A stretch of 64,000 nt of DNA. Source: Cryoendolithus antarcticus. Lineage: Eukaryota > Ascomycota > Dothideomycetes > Cladosporiales > Cladosporiaceae. The position numbers and the translations under genes are program-made. Position 1 is the first letter of the stretch, and the number at the start of each line of letters is the position of its first letter. The notes under the pieces are model-generated. The model saw nothing but the letters and a program-made list of their open reading frames with translations. It was not told where the DNA came from and ran no database searches. The stretch is taken from NCBI GenBank assembly GCA_002077065.1, contig NAJO01000082.1, positions 22,578-86,577 of the forward strand, written 5' to 3'. Positions 40,747-50,613 of this stretch are shown here, piece after piece.

Positions 40747-43218
40747 TCAATCCCCCTCAGCCTCATCAACTTCCATCGCCTCTCCCGGACTCCCACCACT
40801 CGGGTCCCGCCTCGTAGTCGTACTATGCGTGCCCCTCGGAGTCTCGACGGCCTTGACAATCGCCTCGCCCTCTTCGGGACTTAGCACGTTATCCAGGATG
40901 TCGTGCGCAGCCTCTATGACTTCATCCTCGATACCGGCTTCGCAAACGAGCTGTTCGCTGAAGGCGACGCGTGTGAGACTGATGAGAAACTTGTGGTAGC
41001 CGCCGTAGGTAGCTGCTAGCTTTTGCGTGAGATCGATTGATGAGTCGAAGGTTCGGAGAAGATGGTGAAGAAGTCTGACGGTCATGTTGACGGTGCGGAT
41101 GATGAGATCGTGGGCTGTTGGCATATCGTCCTGTTCGTCGTCTCGAACCAAGCCAAGCGACGGAGGCGTGGTGTACAGCCTCGTGATCTGAGCGTCAAGG
41201 AACCTGACTAGTCTCCCAATGGCATTGCGATGGTGTGCAAGCAGCTGCCCGCCGTGATCTGTAAGGCACATCTGCCTCAGAACAGATAATATCTGGATCC
41301 GCAGCTCGGCAATCTCCTCGACCAAGTACGACTCCTCACCCTTGGGCGGCTCTGGCGTGTCGAAGAGCAGCAGTGTCAGGCGGTCGACAGTGTATCGCTC
41401 CTGTTGATCTTGCAGCGTCGTGTCTTTGCATATCGCGCCGAATGAAGTCTGTGTAATCGAAGTAGCAAGCACTTGCAACGCAGAGATAAGCTGAGAAACA
41501 GGTCGGCCTTTGTGCAGAGTCAGCAGCGTGATTGTGAATGACATGGAGCTCCAGAAGGCTATAGTCGACTCTTCAGACAGAGCAGCGCATTGCGAGATAT
41601 TCAGCAGGAGGTCCATTAGGTCGTCTACGTCCAAGCTGTTAACAAGCTCTTCGTGCGCTTTCGGATCAAAGCTATCACTTTGGGTCTGATAGCGCGACGG
41701 CTGCACTGAAGGCGTGACAATCACCTCGACCGAGCGCATGACAAGCGGCACAGCCTCGTCGATCAGCATGCATATGACGTGAGCTCGTTCGAACATCAAA
41801 GCGGCTTTAAGCAAGTCGAGCAGCAGACCGAGTGGAACGTAGTACTTCTCCTGCAGGCAGTCGGTCCATAGCTTGTGGAGAGCTCGTGACACCTGCAGCA
41901 CGAGAGCATGCTCATTGTTCGAGCGTGGCGGCGAAGTCAATGCATCGAAGAAGACTGAGGCCAACGAGCGGTTCGGTGCTGTAGGCAGGGAGTATTTCGT
42001 AAGTACTTCGACTGTGCGTTCTACGTCTCGATCCCGCTTGTGGTTGAGCATGCGTTGGACGAACTCGCGACTCATACGCTCGGTCGATGTCTGCAGCGAT
42101 CTGATCGGAAGTCGAGTCGTTGTCACGCTTGACACGCTCGACTCATGTACTGAGGGTGCAGGCTGGTCAAACGATAATGCAGGGAGCGGACTGTCCTGCG
42201 CCGATCGCTTGCGCTTCAGGCCAGTCTTTGGCGTGCCGTCCTTCGTCTTCTCCCGACTTCGGCTCGGGCTGGCTGTGCGAACCTCGTTGTCCTCAAAGCC
42301 ATCGCCCAAGCCATGCTTACGTGCTTTGCCGGGCGTGACTTTGTTCTTGGCAGTCTTGCTTCGGCTATGACCATTGAGACGCTGTGTCCTCTCCGCCTCC
42401 TGAGCCAGATCGTGCTGCAGGAACCGATTATCCGTTTCCATCTTTTCCCGCTCCTTTCTAGTAGACTCGAGCTCGACCTTGTGCTTGGCTGCTTCATCCG
42501 CATGAAGTTTCTGCATGACACTGATACGGCGCTCATACTCGCGGGTAGCTTTGTCGTGGTTCGAGCGCACGATAGCGATCTCGCCCTGCTTAGCAAACGC
42601 AGCTTCCCGAGCATCTTGCTCCGCTCTTCGAAGGCGAGCTTGCTCGGCTTCCAGCTGTACAATGCGAGCCTGTAGAGATGTAGCGTCCGCTCCACCATCT
42701 GCCTGTCCATGGTGTCCTCCCCCACGTGGCCACGTATCGTCTGATGACACGCCAAGCTCGGCATCTGCAGCTGCGAATGCCGCTGCAGTCTCAGCATCAA
42801 GCACCGCCTTCATTCCATGCGCTGAGAGCGGCCGTGAGGGTAGTCGGGAGTTGGTCCGAGACTGCGGGCCTGAAGCTGGCTGGATGATCATGGAAGGTTC
42901 GTTCAGATCGATGACATTCTCTTCGTCGAAGACATAGTCTGAGGAAGGCGGATCCACTGGTCGAGATGCTGAACGAGCTCCTACTTGAGCCTGTAGTCTC
43001 GCCTGAGGCTGCGGCGGCCGCCATGGTGCATTCTTGGCAGGCCGCTGCGATCTTTGCACGCTCGCCGCACTGAGCGGGTTCCGCTGCAGGGGTGGCGGAG
43101 GTGGCCGTGCAACCTGAACACGCTGTGTAGACGAGATGGCATTTTGCTCGAGTTCTAGGAGAGTATTGTCGGGAATGTCGTCAAGCTCACCGTCCGAGAA
43201 GAAGTCTTCCTCTGCCAT
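40747..43218 (-). CDS. uvsD: ATR-interacting checkpoint protein UvsD/Rad26 (ATRIP orthologue)
   Basis: Single exon, 823 residues. It begins with the acidic RPA-binding-like motif EEDFFSDGELDDIPDNTLLELE, typical of fungal Rad26/UvsD proteins. A Pro-rich linker leads to a coiled coil at about residues 175-270 (LQARIVQLEAEQARLRRAE and following), which should mediate dimerisation. A basic region follows with nuclear-localisation-like KTGLKRKRS. Residues about 370-770 form an all-helical domain that binds the ATR-type kinase. The tail is acidic. Role: loads ATR/UvsB on RPA-coated single-stranded DNA in the DNA-damage checkpoint. Divergent from CDS1. Confidence 0.87.
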   Translation of the reverse strand: MAEEDFFSDGELDDIPDNTLLELEQNAISSTQRVQVARPPPPPLQRNPLSAASVQRSQRPAKNAPWRPPQPQARLQAQVGARSASRPVDPPSSDYVFDEENVIDLNEPSMIIQPASGPQSRTNSRLPSRPLSAHGMKAVLDAETAAAFAAADAELGVSSDDTWPRGGGHHGQADGGADATSLQARIVQLEAEQARLRRAEQDAREAAFAKQGEIAIVRSNHDKATREYERRISVMQKLHADEAAKHKVELESTRKEREKMETDNRFLQHDLAQEAERTQRLNGHSRSKTAKNKVTPGKARKHGLGDGFEDNEVRTASPSRSREKTKDGTPKTGLKRKRSAQDSPLPALSFDQPAPSVHESSVSSVTTTRLPIRSLQTSTERMSREFVQRMLNHKRDRDVERTVEVLTKYSLPTAPNRSLASVFFDALTSPPRSNNEHALVLQVSRALHKLWTDCLQEKYYVPLGLLLDLLKAALMFERAHVICMLIDEAVPLVMRSVEVIVTPSVQPSRYQTQSDSFDPKAHEELVNSLDVDDLMDLLLNISQCAALSEESTIAFWSSMSFTITLLTLHKGRPVSQLISALQVLATSITQTSFGAICKDTTLQDQQERYTVDRLTLLLFDTPEPPKGEESYLVEEIAELRIQILSVLRQMCLTDHGGQLLAHHRNAIGRLVRFLDAQITRLYTTPPSLGLVRDDEQDDMPTAHDLIIRTVNMTVRLLHHLLRTFDSSIDLTQKLAATYGGYHKFLISLTRVAFSEQLVCEAGIEDEVIEAAHDILDNVLSPEEGEAIVKAVETPRGTHSTTTRRDPSGGSPGEAMEVDEAEGD

Positions 43219-43686
43219 CGTGACTTCCCTCCCCAGCCATTGCCACCGGACAATTCACTACAGCGAATCGTCGCTACAGTGTCCCCCGTTGCTGTGACTG
43301 CAAGGACTGGGCACACAGGTGGCTATCCATGGAGTTGGTCTCTGTTGACTTCCTTCAAATGTGGGGCTAAATTGAGCTCGCGTCGACGCGACTCGGATTC
43401 ACATGCAATTTGCCAAGCCGACGTCACTGCACATCAAAGGCTTGGTTTTGTAGGAAGACGCCGGACCCAGGCTGATGTGAGTTCGCGCGACAATTGCTTC
43501 TGCGCATCTGTCGTGACTACTGGCCGTGCTGGACTGTTGGGACTTGATCGGTCACCTTGGCGCGCTCTTCAGTGACTGTTGTCAAGGAGCTCGAAGCGGA
43601 CCCCACTCCGGCGAGCGTCGCGTGCGCGAAGACCAGGCAGCAAGCGGACCACGAGGGAAGCGAAAGTCGACTTCAGCGCCACGACG
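43219..43686. promoter_or_regulatory. Divergent promoter, UvsD / CDP-DAG synthase
   Basis: 468 bp between two start codons. The frame of the plus-strand gene is open to 43579 through a TTG but has no earlier ATG. No recognisable motif beyond GC-rich sequence. Confidence 0.45.
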
Positions 43687-45213
43687 ATGACGAAACCCAA
43701 GAAGGACGTCAAGTTCCAACACCGCGAGCGCCGCCTAAGTAGAGGCAGCGACTCCCCCACCGAAGGCCGCTCCACCTCCCGCGCCAACGGCGCCAAAAGC
43801 CCCGTCCGCAATGGCCACCCAACACGACCAGACTACGGCCGACAAGACACAGGCATGACCGAAGGCTGGGCGACGGAAGACGAGAAAGCACCTCAACCGA
43901 CCGCACAAGAAGAGTACGCGAAGAAGAAGCAGACCTTCATCACGCGGACGATATGGACGCTCGTCATGATCGCCGTGTTCTTCGGCGCCATGTTCGCTGG
44001 ACATATCTACATGATCATCATTGTCACGGCGCTGCAGATTGTGAGCTTCAATGAAGTGATTGCGATTTCGAATGTGCCCATGCGGGCGCGGAGTCTGCAG
44101 TTTACGAAGACGCTGAATTGGTACTTTTTGGGGACGACGATGTACTTCTTGTATGGGGAGAGTGTGATCTACTACTTTAAGCATATTGTGTTGATCGATA
44201 AGGTGTTGTTGCCTTTCGCGACGCACCATCGGTTCATATCGTTCATGCTCTATGTTATGGGTATGTTGAGGGATGTCCTGGACTTGCACTGCTATAGCTG
44301 ACAACTACAGGCTTCGTCTTCTTCGTCGGATCACTACAAAAGGGCCACTACCGATTCCAGTTCACGCAATTCGCATGGACCCACATGGCACTCTACCTAA
44401 TCGTAGTGCAAGCCCACTTCATCATGAACAACATCTTTGAGGGCATGATCTGGTTCTTCATCCCGGTCAGCTTGGTAATAACCAACGACATCTTCGCCTA
44501 TATAGTCGGCATCACAATCGGCCGGACACAGCTCATCAAGCTCAGTCCGAAGAAGACCGTTGAGGGTGAGTCTACGCAGTGGAAGGCAGTCTTGAACCCT
44601 ACTGACATCAACCACAGGTTTCGTCGGCGCCTGGCTCTTCACCGTCCTCTTCGGCTTCGGCATGACCAACATTCTCATGCGCTACAAATACTTCATCTGC
44701 CCCGTCAACGACCTCGGCGCAAACATCTTCACGGGCCTCGAGTGCGTCCCAAACCCAGTCTTCATCGCACACACCTACCAGGTCCCCTTCGTCCCGCCAA
44801 ACTGGACCCATTTACCGACGACGGTTCAGATCTCTCCGATGCAATTCCACATCTTTGTCATGGCTACCTTTGCCTCCTTGATCGCGCCGTTTGGAGGCTT
44901 CTTCGCATCAGGCTTGAAGCGGACGTTCAATATCAAGGATTTCGGCGACTCGATTCCAGGCCACGGCGGGATCACAGACCGCATGGATTGTCAGTTCATC
45001 ATGGGGTTCTTTGCTTTCATGTACTACCAGAGTTTCATCGCGGTCTACCGAGCCTCACCCGGCTCGGTCATCGAGACTGCGATCACGAGTCTGACGCCCG
45101 AGGAGCAGGTCGAGGTTGTCAAGTTACTTGGGAGGCATCTGGTCAATCAGGGACAGTTGAGCGCAAAGGCGTTGGCGGATTTGGGGGAGCAGTTTCGGAT
45201 AGCTATGAAGTGA
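43687..45213 (+). CDS. CDS1: Phosphatidate cytidylyltransferase (CDP-diacylglycerol synthase)
   Basis: Three exons, 43687-44260, 44311-44565 and 44618-45213, with introns of 50 and 52 bp; 474 residues. Splices restore LYVMGFVFFVGSLQKG and KKTVEGFVGAWLF. A polar N terminus of about 85 residues precedes some eight membrane helices. The family signature is complete: SGLKRTFNIKDFGDSIPGHGG followed by ITDRMD. The enzyme makes CDP-diacylglycerol from phosphatidic acid and CTP in the ER membrane, feeding phosphatidylinositol, phosphatidylserine and cardiolipin synthesis. Length and topology are typical. Confidence 0.95.
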
Positions 45214-45805
45214 GCGGGATGCGTTACGTTGCTAGGGGCGGGCGCAGGAGAGCCTCTTCGCTATGTATGTCAGTAAGATATGGAAAAGAACTACTGTACA
45301 CTTCGCCCTGACTCTCGCGCTCTACCTACCTGCGTGAGCATGTGAAGAGTCCAATACTTGCCAAGGCTACAGGTAGGCTGCCTGACCTGAACTTCGACAT
45401 CCCACCCTACTCTGCTTCCTACCTGTTCTTCCATCGCTCCCTTCGAATCTTAAGAAAAGCAGCAGTCCCATGTGACACCCGCTTGACTCCCATACTGCCA
45501 CCGAAGCACGCTTCCGGGAATACGTTCAAACCCGTCACGGCCACTTGCAGCTGCGAATCGATGAGGGGTCATTTCACATCTCGTCAACAGCTCATCTTAG
45601 AATTTCCTCTCGACCGTCTCATGCACCAAGCTACCTACCTCACTGAAGCTACGCGATCAGCAGTATTATGGGAGCGTTCAGCTGCTACAGCTGAACGCTC
45701 CATCTAGACCGAGGCCACCCCTCTCACGGGCTCATATACCTGCTCAGACCGTAAGTCCACTCTCGTCCTCTCCTCTGTCCCCGAATCTCGATCCATTCAA
45801 GCAAG
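45214..45805. other. Intergenic region with a strong inverted repeat
   Basis: Tandem plus-strand genes flank it. It holds the CDS1 3' UTR and the epoxide hydrolase promoter/leader, including the 14-bp inverted repeat at 45671-45701 listed separately. Pyrimidine-rich sequence follows at 45750-45790. No supported ORF. Confidence 0.5.
45671..45701. repeat. Perfect 14-bp inverted repeat, 3-nt loop
   Basis: Left arm GGAGCGTTCAGCTG (45671-45684), spacer CTA, right arm its exact reverse complement (45688-45701). Each arm carries an E-box-like CAGCTG facing the loop. The right edge lies 104 bp before the epoxide hydrolase ATG. If transcribed it would fold into a stable hairpin; as DNA it is a symmetric protein-binding site. 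Confidence 0.9.
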
Positions 45806-47070
45806 ATGTCCTTCTCTACCCTCCCAAAAAATGCAACTCTCGAACCCAAACCCTTCAAGGCCCACGTATCAGACGACGAGCTCAAGCTCTTCACCCAACT
45901 CGTGAAGCTCTCCCCCATCGGCCCCTCGACCTTCGAGAACGAAACAGCAGATGTAAAAGACTTCAACCACTTCGGCGTCTCACGCGCCTGGCTCTCCGAA
46001 GCGAAGAAGCAATGGGAGACGTCCTACGACTGGCGCAAGACAGAGGATAGGATCAATAGCTATCCGAACTTCACGGTGCCGATCGAGGAAGATGGCTTCA
46101 CCTTCGACGTCCACTTCATCGCGCTCTTCTCGCAGAAGAAAGATGCCGCGCCTTTGATGTTGCTGCACGGTTGGCCGGGAAGCTTTCTCGAGTTCATGGA
46201 TACGCTGGATCTGCTGCAGAAGAAGTACACGCCTGAGACGCTGCCATTCCATGTTATTGTGCCGAGTCTGCCGGGGTATGGATACTCGTCCGGCCCGTCG
46301 ACGAAGAAGAACTTCAACACCGAGGGCATAGCCTCCGTCTGCGATAAACTCATGACCGGCCTCGGGTTCAGCAGCTACATCTCGCAGGGCGGCGATATTG
46401 GCAGTTTCGTCAGCAGGGTGCTCGGAGCGACTGCGCCGGCGTGCAAGGCTGTGCACATCAACCTGGCGATTGGGTTGACGGCTGAAGGGAACGAAGTCGA
46501 GAGCTTGAGTCAAGAGGAGAAGATTGGGCTAGGGAGGTATGGCGCGTTCGGGGAGATGGGGAATACGTATGCCCGAATGCATGGGACAAGACCGTCGACT
46601 ATCGGGCTGGTGTTGAGTAGTAGCCCCATCGCACAGCTGGCATGGTAGGAACTCCCTTCCACTCCTCCAACACCGAGACACTCACTGACATCACACACAG
46701 GATAGGCGAGAAATTTCTCCAATGGACCGACAAATCCCCTCCCATAGCCTCGATCCTCGACTCCGTAACGCTGTACTGGTTCACGCAATCCTTCGCCCGC
46801 GCCATCTTCCCATATCGCCAATTCTTCGCCCCACCCGCGACGTTCTTCCACAACGAGGAGAAGTACTTCATCAATAAACCCTTGGGCTACAGCTGGCATC
46901 CGAAGGAACTAGCACCCGTGCCGAAGGCCTGGGTGGCCAAGACGGGGAATCTGGTGTGGTACAAGGGCCACGAGAAAGGAGGGCATTTCGCGTCGATGGA
47001 GCTGCCGGAGCAGTTTTTGGACGACATGGAGAGTTTCGTCAGCGAAGTCTGGCCTACGGTGCAGAAGTGA
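45806..47070 (+). CDS. Epoxide hydrolase (alpha/beta hydrolase, microsomal EH type)
   Basis: Exons 45806-46644 and 46701-47070, with a 56-bp intron (GTAGGA ... CACACAG) restoring QLAWIGEKFLQW; 402 residues. The N-terminal EHN region includes FKAHVSDDELKLFTQLVKLSPIGP. The hydrolase core has the oxyanion motif HGWPGS (from His121), SLPGYGYSSGP, nucleophile Asp197 in QGGDIGS, and catalytic His375 in KGGHFASME. It lacks the N-terminal membrane anchor of mammalian microsomal EH, so it is probably soluble. It adds water to epoxides; the natural substrate is unknown. Converges with the next gene with only 45 bp between stops. Confidence 0.92.
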
Positions 47071-47115
47071 TATGCGACAAGTACGAGGCTACATGCACGT
47101 AGTATGTACACTCCC

Positions 47116-48624
47116 CTACCAAACGCCAGACTCACTACAATACCCCATCCCCCGCAAGAGATCCCTCGCAGTGATATCCATCCCCCCCGTCGCCTTGTCC
47201 TCGATCCCGAACCCAAGCATGACCTTATCGTCCAGATACCCGGTATATTTCTTCCCATGCTCCTTCCAATTCATGCTAGTCACATACACCATCTCGCTCT
47301 GCTCCGGCGGCCACTCACCACTAAATCCATTCTCACGCCGTCCGTTAATCCACAGCGGTTTCGACGACACGCCGTGCATCTGGAACGGTGCACGGGATTC
47401 AAAGAGCATGACGAAGGGCTCGTACACCGCGTGCCCGTCGATGAACGTCTTCTGCTGGAAGATCTCCATGATGACGGTGTTTTCGGGCGTTTTATGGCAG
47501 TCTGAACTGGATTGCGAGCAGAGCACTAGCGCGAGGGAATTGGTCGCTTGGTGGATGTGGTCTAGCGTTCGCTCCACGGCGACGTAGCGACTCATGCACT
47601 TCTCATCGTGGTCGCGAGTTTGCGGCGCGAGATCGGGACCTACACTGCCGTCGGCGTAGAGTCTGGCGAAGACGCGGGAGGGCGCTACGTCGTGATGGGC
47701 GTACATCTCGCCTTTGTCGTCCCAGAAGAGGAAGTAGTTCTTCTCGACCAGATGGAAAGGAGGAGGCCGCAACATATCTGTGCGTTCTTTGAAGAATTGG
47801 ACAGGCACGAAGTCGTAGCGCCAGTCGGTTACTAGACGGAAGTCTTGGATCCATTGCCCGAAGCAGACTTCTTTTGACTGGGAGCCGTAGATGATGAAGG
47901 GGTGATCTGGACCGTAGAAGACTCGCGCGTCGTGCGGTCCAATGTTCAGCTCGAGCATGGCGAGTTTGCCTTCGCACTTCGTGGATGTGGTGTGCCCAAT
48001 AATGAGATTGAGCGGCTCGACGAGGCACTGCAGAACGCCATCCTTGAACTCGGCCTCACAGACCAGCTCAGCGCACCAGGCTTGATTGTCGCCTAGCCGC
48101 TTGTGCTGCTGCGCGACGATGATGAAGTTCCCTTTCGTCTCCGGGTGAGGAATGATGTTGGGATTTATAGCTGGGTAGGAGCCGAACTTGAGTGGGAAGA
48201 ATCTGCCATCTTTGCCGATTGACGAGGAGCTGACCTCGTTATGCGTCGCTGCGTATTGACCAGAAAGTGCCGGTATATGCTCTGAGGACGCGTGATAAGC
48301 AGGTTCGCACAGCGGTACGACCTCCGCTACCTCATTCTCGCCGAAGAAGGAGGGTGCCCCTTCTGTAGAGCCAAGCTCCACTGGTTTCGCTTCTGTCGTC
48401 TGATGGCTTCCCGACTTCGACGCGGTAGGCTGGTGCTGCTCAGTTTTCGACCCTACGACAGCCTCATACGCCGGCTTCGCGAGATCCGTGACTTTGCCTG
48501 CTCCATGTGCCCAGCTCCCGGCCGCTGGCCCAATGTGCGATGTGGCGTAGAGTAGCGATGCGATCGAAATCAGAGCAACGGCTATGATCACTCCAGGTGA
48601 CACGCCATATCCCTTGATTAACAT
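47116..48624 (-). CDS. Type II membrane protein, possible glycan-active enzyme
   Basis: The first ATG is at 48624; 502 residues. A single anchor follows the start (GVIIAVALISIASLLYATSHIG), then a Ser/Thr/Glu-rich stem to about residue 125 and a lumenal domain. The domain has SSIGKDGRFFPLKFG, YPAINPNIIPHPETKGNFIIVAQQ, DHPFIIYGSQS, WIQDFRLVTDWRYDFVPVQFF, DARVFYGPD and MVYVTSMNWKEHGKKYTGYLDD. The topology, propeller-like repeats and WRY-type segment recall fungal beta-mannosyltransferases (GT91) or GH-like propellers, but I cannot confirm the family. The stem and anchor fit a Golgi resident. The next gene upstream is an acyltransferase. Confidence 0.7.
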   Translation of the reverse strand: MLIKGYGVSPGVIIAVALISIASLLYATSHIGPAAGSWAHGAGKVTDLAKPAYEAVVGSKTEQHQPTASKSGSHQTTEAKPVELGSTEGAPSFFGENEVAEVVPLCEPAYHASSEHIPALSGQYAATHNEVSSSSIGKDGRFFPLKFGSYPAINPNIIPHPETKGNFIIVAQQHKRLGDNQAWCAELVCEAEFKDGVLQCLVEPLNLIIGHTTSTKCEGKLAMLELNIGPHDARVFYGPDHPFIIYGSQSKEVCFGQWIQDFRLVTDWRYDFVPVQFFKERTDMLRPPPFHLVEKNYFLFWDDKGEMYAHHDVAPSRVFARLYADGSVGPDLAPQTRDHDEKCMSRYVAVERTLDHIHQATNSLALVLCSQSSSDCHKTPENTVIMEIFQQKTFIDGHAVYEPFVMLFESRAPFQMHGVSSKPLWINGRRENGFSGEWPPEQSEMVYVTSMNWKEHGKKYTGYLDDKVMLGFGIEDKATGGMDITARDLLRGMGYCSESGVW

Positions 48625-49086
48625 CGTCGCATTGCGCTCGTGGTGTTCACGAACTTCCACCTAGCTACACGCGACAAATAATTGCTGAAGTTCACAAGGA
48701 GTGTCTCACAAGCCTCGGAGTGTGATTATAAGGTTTGCTGGGCCCGTCTGTGCACCTGCCAAAAGGCTGGCCCCGGGTGTGCCACCAAATGCATGTGGCT
48801 CTGGTGATCTCTCGGGACCTGCATGCCACCTCCGCCGTGAATAGATAAGGTGCGCGTGCGGTGTGAGGGCTTGCGGGGTCGACGGCAGGCGTGATCTCTC
48901 GGGACACATCCCGAGGAAAGGCGGATGATTGGCAATTTTGGTACATTTGCTCTGTGTGAGCGAAAGGGGGCGAATCTCACTGTCGCGAGGTGTCGCACGA
49001 TTGAACACACTGCAGAAGTCCGCGCGAAAAATCGATGTGTACGATATGCTCCGGCTCGAACGCAATACATACACCATAGCTATACA
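48625..49086. promoter_or_regulatory. Promoter of the type II membrane protein gene, with repeated motifs
   Basis: About 460 bp between the acyltransferase stop and the ATG at 48624, read on the minus strand. It contains two copies of the 15-mer GTGATCTCTCGGGAC (48804-48818 and 48891-48905). The second copy continues into an inverted repeat CTCGGGA-4 nt-TCCCGAG (48898-48915), which contains CGG-N8-CCG, the half-site layout of Zn2Cys6 regulators. Confidence 0.55.
48804..48905. repeat. 15-bp direct repeat pair in promoter
   Basis: GTGATCTCTCGGGAC occurs identically at 48804-48818 and 48891-48905, an 87-bp offset. It lies in non-coding DNA upstream of the type II membrane protein gene. Likely a repeated regulatory site; the DNA between the two copies is not repeated. 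Confidence 0.8.
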
Positions 49087-50613
49087 CTAGTCCTGAGGAC
49101 TGACCTGCGCCCTTGGCCTGTCACTAGGCCTGTCTATCGTTTGTTTGTACAGCCACGCGCAAAACTTCACGGCATTGTCATCGATCAGTATCGTCCCCAT
49201 CTCCGCCATCCATAGCGTGAAGGGGAAGAGGATCAAATGCGGCACGTAGAAATTCAACTCCATCCCAAAGGGCCCAATTTGCGGAACCTCCATCCTGTGC
49301 GTCCAACCCTGAAACAACATCGCTTGTGCCTCTCTCGTCCAGCCCACTGAAGCGTAGATCCGGTCGCCTAATGACCACATGATCGGGCCGTGCAGTAGGT
49401 AGAACATATAGGATATTCGGCCAAGGTACTGACAGAAGCCAGTCTCGAAGAATCGTTTCAGCCAGCCAATGCGAGGGATCGTTATCACGAGCGAGGAGGC
49501 AGCCCAGAAGAGGAAGAACCACTTGTAATCGAAGACTGCCTGCGGCTTGAGGAAGGAGAGGAGATACCAGCCCGGCGATTCTCGGAGCACCACAATGTCT
49601 CTGTCGTAAGACGGGACGCCGCCCAAGAACATGCTAACAGCCAACAAACAGTGGAAGAACACTGTCTTCCACTCCTTCAAGTCTGTGATCCATTCCGGGA
49701 GTCCATTCTCGGCAGCGATATAGTCAACCTCGCAGATGAACATGCCTGCAATGAACATAGCGAAGTGCGCGCCGTCTGCGACGTAGATCATGTACCACAT
49801 AAGTGCCACCTGACACCACATCCGTGCCTTGCGCGAGCACTTGGCCAAGGCTAGCAGTGTGGTGTAAATCGCCACCGAACCCTTTGCTTCGACGGGAATT
49901 GACCAGATATGCGGATTGTAATCAAACCAAGGCTTGCCTCCAGTTGAGAAGATCCACGTGTAGTTCTTTATGTCGACGTACCAAGTCCAGAGTCCCGCTC
50001 GAAGAGTCTTCTCCGGTTTCCACGCGCCGGCATTGGCCTGCACGCCGAATACATGCCACATGATGACAATGCCGAATGTGACAAAGATGATTGGAATCCA
50101 CAGCCTGAGCCAACGCCGGAACATGGCAGAGGAGATATTGTCAAGGAGCTTGTCATATTGGCCAGAATTCATAAGGCCAATGGGCTTTAGTGACAAGACA
50201 TATCCAGAAATCACAAAAAATGTCGTCACAGCGTAGTGACCTCCAGAGAAGAATGTTCTGACGAAGTGGAAGCAAGCGAGGTAGTAGTTGCCCTCATAGC
50301 CCCAGGCACTTTCAAGTTTCTTGTCGGCTTTCATCGACTCGTGAGCCCATAGTTCGTGATGTAGGCAGTAGACCATCAACGCGGCGAATCCTCTGAGGCC
50401 ATCCAGATAGGCTGTTCTTCGTAATTTCGCTTTTCGTCCTGAGGGCCATCTTAAGAATGCTGGCCGCGCTGCTCGCAGCAATGCTGATATCATCGAGAAC
50501 ACCAGTCGCAGTCCGCCAGATTTGCCATTCGATGGCGAGTGATGATGGAGTTCATGTGTTTCCAGTTGGTCCAGGTACCCCTTTTCGAGAGTGATCTCGG
50601 GTTCTGGCAGCAT
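49087..50613 (-). CDS. Acyltransferase family 3 membrane protein
   Basis: First ATG at 50613 (upstream frame starts at GTG); 508 residues. A polar N terminus of about 60 residues is followed by the acyltransferase-3 opening TAYLDGLRGFAALMVYCLHHELW, with the conserved His pair, then HYAVTTFFVISGYVLS and RRWLRLWIPI, and about ten membrane helices. SIPVEAKGS and GRISYMFYLLHGP are further family motifs. Such proteins transfer acetyl or other acyl groups across the membrane, often to sugars or lipids. The acceptor here is unknown; its neighbours suggest a surface glycan. Confidence 0.88.
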   Translation of the reverse strand: MLPEPEITLEKGYLDQLETHELHHHSPSNGKSGGLRLVFSMISALLRAARPAFLRWPSGRKAKLRRTAYLDGLRGFAALMVYCLHHELWAHESMKADKKLESAWGYEGNYYLACFHFVRTFFSGGHYAVTTFFVISGYVLSLKPIGLMNSGQYDKLLDNISSAMFRRWLRLWIPIIFVTFGIVIMWHVFGVQANAGAWKPEKTLRAGLWTWYVDIKNYTWIFSTGGKPWFDYNPHIWSIPVEAKGSVAIYTTLLALAKCSRKARMWCQVALMWYMIYVADGAHFAMFIAGMFICEVDYIAAENGLPEWITDLKEWKTVFFHCLLAVSMFLGGVPSYDRDIVVLRESPGWYLLSFLKPQAVFDYKWFFLFWAASSLVITIPRIGWLKRFFETGFCQYLGRISYMFYLLHGPIMWSLGDRIYASVGWTREAQAMLFQGWTHRMEVPQIGPFGMELNFYVPHLILFPFTLWMAEMGTILIDDNAVKFCAWLYKQTIDRPSDRPRAQVSPQD

